Shown one piece after another: positions 41,549 to 48,582 of a stretch of DNA of 64,000 nucleotides; the first letter of the stretch is position 1; each line of letters opens with the position of its first letter. A program made the translations under genes and the position numbers. Origin of the DNA: Euryarchaeota archaeon UBA463 (lineage in GTDB: Archaea > Thermoplasmatota > Poseidoniia > Poseidoniales > Thalassarchaeaceae); NCBI GenBank assembly GCA_002501805.1, contig DAOI01000003.1:1-64000 (forward strand). The letters run 5' to 3'. Below the pieces are notes generated by a model that did no database searches, was not told the origin of the DNA, and saw only the letters and a program-made list of their open reading frames with translations.

Positions 41549-42544
41549 TTGGTAGAGACACGACTTACACAAGACGCTGGAATCGAATATCCAATTATCT
41601 GTGGAGCTATGTATCCATGCTCTAACCCAGAACTAGTCGCCGCCGCTTCAGAGGGAGGAGGAATTGCAATAGTACAACCAGTGTCCCTGACTATGGTGCA
41701 CGGTTACAACAAGCCAGATACCAAAGAGGGCTTGAGGTCAGCTATTCGCCATATCAGGACCATGACAACTAATCCAATAGGATTCAATGCACTAATAGAA
41801 AAAGGTAGTGAAAAGTATCTCCAGAGAATGTCCGAATGGATCGACATAGCTCTGGAAGAAGGAATAAGATTCTTTGTCACATCATTGGGAAAGCCCGATT
41901 GGGTTTGCGAGAGGGTCCATGCAAAAGGAGGCGTTGTATACCACGATGTAACTAACAGAACGCACGCCATAAAGGGAATTGATTGTGGTGTGGATGGATT
42001 GATTTGTGTTAATAACAGGGCAGGAGGGCATCTAGGTGATCTTTCAATGGAGCAGATGTATGAGGATCTGTCTGATCTTGGTGTCCCGCTTATCTGCGCT
42101 GGTGGGATTGGCAGTGAAAAGGAACTCATCGTTGCTATGGAGATGGGATATGATGGAGTACAGATGGGTACGAGGTTCATTGCTACACACGAATGTACAA
42201 CTCCACAGGATTACAAAGATGCCATAGTCAATGCGAAAGAGGAAGATATAACATGGACAACAAAACTCACTGGTGTGCCTATTGCAGTCATAGAAACAAA
42301 AGGCTCCAAAAAGCATAGTAATTGGCTTATCAGGAGACTTCTAAAGAGTAGATTCAAGCATCGAGTCAGGGTATTGATAACAGGTATCTCATTCTGGAGA
42401 ATGAGATCATTAGCTAGGGGAAAGAAATCTTCAGCGAAAGATTTGTGGTCCGCTGGAAAAAGCGTTGAGACAGTAGATGATATAGAATCGGCAACATCAA
42501 TCATGAGGAGTCTGGGGCATTCTCTGGAATCAAAGGATGCTTGA
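41549..42544 (+). CDS. Nitronate monooxygenase / FabK-type flavin oxidoreductase
   Basis: A 331-residue FMN TIM-barrel protein. Motifs: YPIICGAMYPCSNPELVAAASEGGGIAIV at the start, FVTSLGKPDWVCERVHAKGGVVYHDVTN, GVDGLICVNNRAGGHLG (FMN phosphate and catalytic His region), VPLICAGGIGSEKELIVAMEMGYDGVQMGTRFIATHEC. The family includes 2-nitropropane dioxygenase and the enoyl-ACP reductase FabK. In this operon a role in reducing or isomerising unsaturated acyl-CoA is plausible, but the sequence does not settle it. The start is TTG. The gene ends exactly against the convergent PIN gene, forming TGATCA. Confidence 0.85.
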   Translation: MVETRLTQDAGIEYPIICGAMYPCSNPELVAAASEGGGIAIVQPVSLTMVHGYNKPDTKEGLRSAIRHIRTMTTNPIGFNALIEKGSEKYLQRMSEWIDIALEEGIRFFVTSLGKPDWVCERVHAKGGVVYHDVTNRTHAIKGIDCGVDGLICVNNRAGGHLGDLSMEQMYEDLSDLGVPLICAGGIGSEKELIVAMEMGYDGVQMGTRFIATHECTTPQDYKDAIVNAKEEDITWTTKLTGVPIAVIETKGSKKHSNWLIRRLLKSRFKHRVRVLITGISFWRMRSLARGKKSSAKDLWSAGKSVETVDDIESATSIMRSLGHSLESKDA

Positions 42545-45500
42545 TCAGGAGTCCAAGTATGCCAGCTTGTTAAGCTGTTGAAGATCACCAATTACGCCAA
42601 AACCAAACTCTTCTTCTAACGCTCTTGAGACTAGTTTGAAGTCGGAGTCCCTGGTTGCAACAACTACACTTCCAACACCCACAGAGAAAGAATCGGCAAT
42701 AACGGCGGCACTCTTCATTATATCACAATCCCCCTTCTCTGGGTAAATTGACTCCCCCCCTATCTCTGTTCTTGCGGGGATATCTTCCTTATGCTCCCTC
42801 TTATGCTGATCTACTACTCTGAAAATCTCTCTATGATTGGTCAGGAAAACTTCTAGATCTATTTCATTGGAGACACTCTCCAGATTATCTCCGTCCCAGT
42901 TGTTGAAGATTGAAATTATGGAAGATACTCTCTCTTGTAGAAACTTCTCAGAGACAACCTCGTCCCATGACGACCTTTCAATATACACGTTTTCAAATAA
43001 GTCCAGAACTATATCAGGAGATTTAACACGATTCATGAACTCTCCCATTGCGGCCCTAGGAATATTCAGTAGCACGCGATCCTCCTTGGCAAGGGACCTC
43101 AACTTCCAGTGAAATGCCCTTTGCATCGTCCAATCAAAACTACCAAGGCTATCTGGAGATAATTCTCTTAGTAAATCATCCTTGAGGGCATCTATCAGAA
43201 TATTTGTATCCACCAACACCAAAGGCTTCAGGCCCAAGCTACCAAGGGTCTTTCTTTCCCTAACTGAAATCTTTCCCGACTGTCTCGTAAACAGATTCCT
43301 CTGAGTATTCTGCAGGATTTTCTTCTCCCTACCTTCGAACTCTCCAGATTTCAAAGCTCTCTCAAACATCCTAAGAGCTCTAATCGGACTCATTTCAGCA
43401 ACTTGCTCAATAACAGTAACAATTGAAAAGGTATTTTTCTCCTTGGACCTCATTTCAGAATCAAATCTCCTCTCAAGATCAGATCTCCTAGATTGCGATG
43501 AATGGCTCATCTTCATTATAGCCGCCATTACCCTGCCCTGGAAAGGATCTATTGGGAGTCCATGCTCAACAGGATACATTTTGATCGATTCCAGAGACTC
43601 GACGATAGAGGCACTATCTCCCTCGTCATCCCCGCTGCGCTGCTCGTTGCTTACATGTTCTATTACTCTCGATGTAGCTCCCAACTGATTCTTTTCTGTA
43701 TGATCTTTACAGACATTGAGATACATTTTGAATCTGTTTGTTACTGAGGCAGAGAGAGTGGGATATGCATCAATAAGGGAAACCGCCTCCTTCCATCCTC
43801 CTCCATGTGCGAACGAAATCAGAGACCATCGGAGAAATATTGCGGATCTTTCAATATCTATTTCCATCAGCTTGGAAGCCGCATCTTTGTACGCCCATGC
43901 CGAACCAATCAAATCACCACTCCTCTCTAGTAGAGCGGCCTTAACAATCTGGCATTCGGGACTTTTACTATCATTCTCCCTATACCAGGAATCCAATGAC
44001 TCAATGCCTACAGAGTGTTCGAAAACTAGGTCAGAGGCGAACCTTATTGTTCTCATAGAAACGCTATCCGATGAAATCACTGATTCAAGAGAGGAAATAG
44101 CTTGGTCCCTACTGGGACCCTCCCCATTTTGGAGATTTACAGCTGCCCTATTGAGAATCAGTGCAGTTATGACCGCCTCGAAAAGCCTCCTCTCTAATAA
44201 TGTCAAATCTGCATCGTTAACCGAATTAACTAACTTCTCTATTCTTACTTCCTTAACTATTCCATCCCCTTCTGGCCCCAGAGCCATCCTAACCTCTTTC
44301 AGAGTCTTCAGTCCTTCAGAATCCAACTTATCATGAACCGCCTCAAGATTGCTGCTTATTCCATCAAGGAGAGAGATCAGGCCCACACACACCTCAGAAA
44401 GTACCCCGTCCCTCTCTGCCTCTTCTATTGATGCAAGAGCTACTCTTCTTGCTTCCAACAATTTGGATGAAATCCCTACGGAGTCTTTTGCAGTAATCAA
44501 GTGCCACGACAACATGACACGAAATGGATACGCTCTCTGTAACGAAACCTCATCAATTAGCATGTCAGTTAGCCCCTTTATTTCTGCTGACATGGTAAAC
44601 GACGATATGATCTCATCAGTATACCTGATTTGATCAATTTTGGAGAGAATACTAGCCGCCATTGTCCTAACATGGGATGGAGAATTAGGATGAGAAAGAG
44701 CCAATCTGAGACACTCTTCATTGAGTTCTGGCAGGCCAGAGACTATGGAATCAAGTGAAATCCCCGTAGAATCACTTGATATCATAGTCAAGCATGTCTT
44801 AAGTCCTCTGAGATCATTTACTGCCTTCCCTTCAATGTAGTTTAGAGCAGTAGAGAAATCTCCAGATTCAACGAGTCCTTCTGATGCTATCCAGGCTAAC
44901 TTGGATGGAATGCTCCTACCACTCTCTTCGATAATAGAAACGCCCTCCATTGCTAATTCAAGAGTCATTTCCGTAGGATAAAGATCCACTCTGAGCCATC
45001 CTTCTATTTTGATTGCAGAAGATAACTTATCCTCCTCCTTCCTCTCGACAGTCAGGCTCCAGTCACAATCCTCCTCCTCTCTCAGAGAAATTAGAACACC
45101 AAGGTCCCTAGCCACTTCAGAACAGTCTCCTTCTATACTTTCTAACACTCTTCTGGCCCTATCAGACTGAGCCGCAGCCAACAATAGGCCCTCAAGTAGC
45201 ATCGCATCTCCTTCCAAGCCCATTAACGAAGGAGACATCCAATCTTCCCAAAGTTTACGTCGAGGATTTTTCCTCAAGTCTTTCTCAATCTTCTGAATAA
45301 CTTTCAATTGTGAAGCTGAAAGTTTGAACGGTGCAACCAAATTCAACCAGCTTCTGAGTGATTCGTTATCAGAATAATCTATCCTTGACCCGAATATCCA
45401 CGGATCTCTTTCTCCAAAACTAGATTCAGGCTCCACAATCGGGAAAAGACCCAGTTCTGCCAGAAGGGGGGACTCTCTTGCAAGCCTCTCCCATACAGGA

Positions 45501-45913
45501 TGAACTCCATTCCTACACTCCTGCCTTATCACATCCATCTCTTGATCCCAAGACGCCTTCCACTCATCTTTACCAAGCCTATTTTTTTGTGCTATGAGTA
45601 CAGCAAGTCTGTATCCACAGGAATAACCACTGGAGATAGCAGCATCCGGTGAAGCGAGTTTATCCGAAGTCGTAGTAATCTTTCCACGACCCCCTCTTCT
45701 TCCTACTCTACGTGAGCGATTCTTTCTCATATTATCATCAGAGCCGACCATATCAACGGCCTCCTTACTAGCGGCAATCAAAGCAAGAGCCTTCCAACTC
45801 GGATCTTGTAGCAATGACCACGAGGGGGCATTAGTAAGCTTCTTTCTCCGTGTTGCTTCATGGTCACCAGACCTGCTTAGTATCTCCAAACAGTCCAGAA
45901 GGTACTCCTCCAT
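42545..45913 (-). CDS. Very large PIN-domain protein
   Basis: A 1122-residue protein whose last about 225 residues are a PIN-fold nuclease domain. The four acidic sites are present: the Asp in LVLVDTNILIDAL (about residue 902), the Glu in MGEFMNR, the Asp in GDCDIMKSAAVIA and the Asp in ATRDSDFKLVSRAL. The 890 residues before it are almost wholly helical and irregularly repeated, suggesting a TPR/HEAT-like solenoid, with a short basic patch near residue 65 (KNRSRRVGRRGGRGK) that could contact RNA. PIN nucleases cut RNA in rRNA processing, decay or toxin systems. The size and lack of a small antitoxin neighbour argue against an ordinary VapC toxin. Its stop abuts that of the flavin oxidoreductase gene. 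Confidence 0.78.
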   Translation of the reverse strand: MEEYLLDCLEILSRSGDHEATRRKKLTNAPSWSLLQDPSWKALALIAASKEAVDMVGSDDNMRKNRSRRVGRRGGRGKITTTSDKLASPDAAISSGYSCGYRLAVLIAQKNRLGKDEWKASWDQEMDVIRQECRNGVHPVWERLARESPLLAELGLFPIVEPESSFGERDPWIFGSRIDYSDNESLRSWLNLVAPFKLSASQLKVIQKIEKDLRKNPRRKLWEDWMSPSLMGLEGDAMLLEGLLLAAAQSDRARRVLESIEGDCSEVARDLGVLISLREEEDCDWSLTVERKEEDKLSSAIKIEGWLRVDLYPTEMTLELAMEGVSIIEESGRSIPSKLAWIASEGLVESGDFSTALNYIEGKAVNDLRGLKTCLTMISSDSTGISLDSIVSGLPELNEECLRLALSHPNSPSHVRTMAASILSKIDQIRYTDEIISSFTMSAEIKGLTDMLIDEVSLQRAYPFRVMLSWHLITAKDSVGISSKLLEARRVALASIEEAERDGVLSEVCVGLISLLDGISSNLEAVHDKLDSEGLKTLKEVRMALGPEGDGIVKEVRIEKLVNSVNDADLTLLERRLFEAVITALILNRAAVNLQNGEGPSRDQAISSLESVISSDSVSMRTIRFASDLVFEHSVGIESLDSWYRENDSKSPECQIVKAALLERSGDLIGSAWAYKDAASKLMEIDIERSAIFLRWSLISFAHGGGWKEAVSLIDAYPTLSASVTNRFKMYLNVCKDHTEKNQLGATSRVIEHVSNEQRSGDDEGDSASIVESLESIKMYPVEHGLPIDPFQGRVMAAIMKMSHSSQSRRSDLERRFDSEMRSKEKNTFSIVTVIEQVAEMSPIRALRMFERALKSGEFEGREKKILQNTQRNLFTRQSGKISVRERKTLGSLGLKPLVLVDTNILIDALKDDLLRELSPDSLGSFDWTMQRAFHWKLRSLAKEDRVLLNIPRAAMGEFMNRVKSPDIVLDLFENVYIERSSWDEVVSEKFLQERVSSIISIFNNWDGDNLESVSNEIDLEVFLTNHREIFRVVDQHKREHKEDIPARTEIGGESIYPEKGDCDIMKSAAVIADSFSVGVGSVVVATRDSDFKLVSRALEEEFGFGVIGDLQQLNKLAYLDS

Positions 45914-46016
45914 AGCACAACCCCGCCTCTCGGCCTATGCGCGCTGTACATCAACACATCGCCTTAGTAGTCTACGCGTCAGTAGAGGAAATAAGCAATC
46001 ACGCCTCGGGCGATAC

Positions 46017-46493
46017 ATGGATTTTATCAGAGTGGCAATTCTGATGATTCATCCAATACTGGCTCTCGCCTTGATATGGGCATTCATGAAACAAAGGTCT
46101 TGGAGAAGAGAAAGAGAGGGCCTACGGGGAGATGAAAGGACTTCAGCTCTGAATGAACACGAAAAATCAGGAAACAGAATAATGGCATATCTCATTTTTG
46201 TTATCTCGATCGCATTTATTGCACAGATTGTAGAGGCTATTATCTCTGGTCAAAGTAATGAACAAGCACTAAAACAACTGATTCCCAATCATTACCATGG
46301 CTGGGCTGGAATTCTAGCTCTTGCACTCATGGGGTCATTATGGTATCTGGGCAGAAAGACCAGCTCATTGAGAAGAGAAGGAGAGAATATTGCAAAAACT
46401 CGAGACTTGCACGGAAGATTAGGAGATGTAATGGCCGTGTTGGTAATCATCCATGCATTCCTAGGATTCTTATACCTACTTCAGATAATCTGA
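46017..46493 (+). CDS. Four-helix membrane protein, possibly cytochrome b561/DUF4079-like
   Basis: 158 residues with four hydrophobic segments (about 6-24, 57-76, 97-113 and 137-157). Histidines lie at or near membrane segments (MIHPILALAL, NHYHGWAG, LHGRLGDVMAVLVIIHAFLGF), in a pattern that could bind haem as in b561-like or DUF4079 proteins. Loops between are charged. I am not sure of the family. It diverges from the PIN gene across 103 bases, and its stop directly abuts that of the convergent RNase HI gene. Confidence 0.65.
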   Translation: MDFIRVAILMIHPILALALIWAFMKQRSWRREREGLRGDERTSALNEHEKSGNRIMAYLIFVISIAFIAQIVEAIISGQSNEQALKQLIPNHYHGWAGILALALMGSLWYLGRKTSSLRREGENIAKTRDLHGRLGDVMAVLVIIHAFLGFLYLLQII

Positions 46494-47036
46494 CTATCTC
46501 TTACCAGGCTTCCAGAATTGAAGCGGAAGTGGCAACTCTTCTTTCATTGCTCTGAAAGCTAAATGGTCAGCACGCTCATTCCACCTGTGCCCCTCATGAG
46601 CCCTTACATGCTCCGTTGAAATAATAAAAGAGGAATCCACCTCTTCCCAGAGTGAACGAACTCTGGTTGCTAGCTCCCTGTTAGCCTTAGCCTTCCATTT
46701 ACCCGTCCCTATGTTCATGGCATACTCAGAATCTCCTCTGATCACTATTTTGCCCGAATCAAGATTCTTGAGAATCCAGATAAGTGAGTGAGCGAAAGCA
46801 CTCAGCTCAGCAGTATTGTTTGAACCAACACTGGCTCCGATGTACCCCTCATCAAGTGGGTTTGTGACCACTACCCCACTCTTCTCGTTAACAACCTCTC
46901 CGTGTCCCCTGCCAATCCCGTTATCCCCGCTCACTACACAGAAACCCCATCCAGCGGGAGTCTCGGAGGTTACATTCCTGTTCTCGCCACACGAACCATC
47001 GAAGTAGATGTAAGTGGACGAGCCCCTCATCTTCAT
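46494..47036 (-). CDS. rnhA: Ribonuclease HI
   Basis: Cuts the RNA strand of RNA-DNA hybrids. The four catalytic acids are visible: the Asp in YIYFDGSCGE, the Glu in NNTAELSAFAH, the Asp in IVIRGDSEYAMN and the Asp in RWNERADHLAFRAM. 180 residues, with an insertion of about 30 residues after the first strand (DNGIGRGHGEVVNEKSG) compared with E. coli. HVRAHEGH supplies the flexible histidine. The start overlaps the gcvH stop by four bases on the same strand; ATG at 47030 is a possible alternative. Confidence 0.93.
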   Translation of the reverse strand: MKMRGSSTYIYFDGSCGENRNVTSETPAGWGFCVVSGDNGIGRGHGEVVNEKSGVVVTNPLDEGYIGASVGSNNTAELSAFAHSLIWILKNLDSGKIVIRGDSEYAMNIGTGKWKAKANRELATRVRSLWEEVDSSFIISTEHVRAHEGHRWNERADHLAFRAMKEELPLPLQFWKPGKR

Positions 47037-47416
47037 TCCTCTATGAGCCCACGATAAGTAGTCCCATCTAGCAAAGACGCAAGCTCGGAATTATCAGAAA
47101 TAGACATTTTACAAATCCAACCCTCCCCATAAGGATCTTCATTGATCAGCTCGGGAGAGTCCTCTAAAGACTCATTGATCTCGATAACTTCACCACTTAT
47201 TGGAGCGTAAATCTCACTAACCGACTTTACAGACTCCACACTAGCGAATGAGTCCATCGAACCAACAACGGCACCCATTTCAGGTAGCTCTACCCATACA
47301 ACATCAGTAAGGGCGTTCTGCGCATAGTCCGTAACCCCTATGACCACTGAATCTCCCTCGACCCTAATCCACTCATGTTCCTTGGTATATCTTAGCTCCT
47401 CAGGTACCTCGCTCAT
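47033..47416 (-). CDS. gcvH: Glycine cleavage system H protein
   Basis: The 127-residue lipoyl carrier that shuttles the aminomethyl group in glycine breakdown. It has LRYTKEHEWIRVEGDSVVIGVTDYAQNALTDVVWVELPE, followed by the lipoylated lysine in FASVESVKSVSEIYAPISGEVIEIN (about residue 65) and NEDPYGEGWICKM. All features of a working H protein are present. The P and T subunits are not in this window. H protein can also serve as a lipoyl donor. It is followed by an overlapping RNase HI gene, which looks like simple packing rather than a functional link. Confidence 0.95.
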   Translation of the reverse strand: MSEVPEELRYTKEHEWIRVEGDSVVIGVTDYAQNALTDVVWVELPEMGAVVGSMDSFASVESVKSVSEIYAPISGEVIEINESLEDSPELINEDPYGEGWICKMSISDNSELASLLDGTTYRGLIEE

Positions 47417-47468
47417 TCTCTCACCCGGCTTTACGAGGGCGACCTAGCAGTCAACCTTTCGTTTCTGC

Positions 47469-47840
47469 CTACTCCTCTTCGAGGCTCCTCTCTAAGTGTA
47501 CTTTCTCTAATTCTGCCCAGGCTCCGCCCATTTTTTCGACACCAGCCTCGTCTTGCTCTCGTTTTAGTCTGGATACCATCTCATCTTCGGGTTCTCTACT
47601 TATCCAAGAGTCAAGAAAGAAACCCCCATGCTCTCTACCATCAGCTCTCCTCATTGCAAAAATTATCAATCCACAAATGGCCGCTAATGCAGGGAATGCA
47701 AACGATCTATTGTCCTCATTTGAAAAATCCTCATCTAGAATGACTAGGCTACCATCACCAATCGATATTGAGGTGAGAAAAACCATGGATATCAGTACAC
47801 CCAGCAAGACTCTCTTGAGTCGGATAGAGGGGGAGCTCAT
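47469..47840 (-). CDS. Small two-helix membrane protein
   Basis: A 123-residue protein with two hydrophobic segments (about residues 9-28 and 48-64), a short acidic outside loop between them, and a C-terminal charged helix of about 50 residues (DEMVSRLKREQDEAG, WAELEKVHLERSLEEE). Function unknown. ATG at 47840 is used; an ATG three codons upstream (47849) is possible. It lies between gcvH and a THEP1-type NTPase gene, all on the minus strand with gaps of about 40-50 bases. Confidence 0.6.
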   Translation of the reverse strand: MSSPSIRLKRVLLGVLISMVFLTSISIGDGSLVILDEDFSNEDNRSFAFPALAAICGLIIFAMRRADGREHGGFFLDSWISREPEDEMVSRLKREQDEAGVEKMGGAWAELEKVHLERSLEEE

Positions 47841-47879
47841 GATAATCAACAGGGGGTTCAGCGAATCAACTTCTCCATC

Positions 47880-48440
47880 TCAATAGTCCTGTTGGATTAG
47901 TTTCAGTATCTTATAGGGGAGGAGCGCTCTGTTAACAGGAGTGACTTCCAGAATACGTCCATCGTCCCTCCTCCTGATGTCTTGGAGTAGTGGATGACGA
48001 CTCTTTTTGTGAAGGGTCAGAAGAGAGGGCATGTCGTACTTTAGCGCCTCACGAACCGCGGATACAAAGCCCTCGCTTTCTACGGTAAACTTCCCAACTT
48101 CGTCAATCACCAAGTATTGACAATTACCAATCGCATTCAGAATCGCGGGAACCCCAACCCTATCAATCTCACTGGGGTCAATACCGTATCCGAGTACCCT
48201 ATGACGCGAGTTAATCTCCTTGTGAGCCATTATGCCCCTCTCTCCGGTTACGATATCGACGCAAGCATAGCCAACCCTCTCGCCATTCTCAATTATTGCC
48301 TCTGATCTCATACCCGCAATCACAGGAATTCCGACAGACGCAGAACTCTCTTCTTCGATCATTTTGACGACCTTATCGAGAACTGCTGACTTGCCCGATC
48401 TAGGCAGTCCAGTTATTCCAATCTTAGGATTGATGCCCAT
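47880..48440 (-). CDS. THEP1-type nucleoside triphosphatase
   Basis: A P-loop NTPase of the archaeal THEP1/NTPase_1 family, about 186 residues. Walker A is IGITGLPRSGKSAVLDKVV at the N-terminus. Also seen are GYACVDIVTGERGIMA and the Walker B QYLVIDEVGKFTVESEGF, then LLTLHKKSRHPLLQDIRRRDDGRILEVTPVNR, all in family order. These enzymes hydrolyse NTPs in vitro; the cellular role is unclear. ATG 48440 gives MGINPKIGITG, as in relatives; ATG at 48464 would add eight residues. Confidence 0.85.
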   Translation of the reverse strand: MGINPKIGITGLPRSGKSAVLDKVVKMIEEESSASVGIPVIAGMRSEAIIENGERVGYACVDIVTGERGIMAHKEINSRHRVLGYGIDPSEIDRVGVPAILNAIGNCQYLVIDEVGKFTVESEGFVSAVREALKYDMPSLLTLHKKSRHPLLQDIRRRDDGRILEVTPVNRALLPYKILKLIQQDY

Positions 48441-48543
48441 TAGCTCCACTCTTCCATGACACACTTACGTGATAGTACGACTAGTGTAGGATAAGCAACG
48501 ATAATAGTCTATTCGGTTAATTACGTCTAATTCTTCCCCACAA

Positions 48544-48559
48544 CGGAAATCTATTTCCG
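48544..48559. promoter_or_regulatory. Perfect short palindrome downstream of the methylase-like gene
   Basis: CGGAAAT, then CT, then ATTTCCG: seven-base arms around a two-base centre. It lies in the 118-142 bases between the methylase-like stop (48583) and the NTPase start. The centre is too short for an RNA hairpin, so a dimeric DNA-binding protein site is more likely, perhaps acting on the NTPase promoter. No partner is known. Confidence 0.35.
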
Positions 48560-48582
48560 CTTTATTGATAGTTGTGCCTTGA

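Noticed and set aside
42545..43135. VapBC-like toxin-antitoxin module
   Set aside because: The PIN domain is part of a 1122-residue protein and there is no small DNA-binding gene next to it.
43716..44336. 206-codon plus-strand frame inside the PIN gene
   Set aside because: Antisense to a strongly coding protein with no recognisable motif or ribosome binding site.
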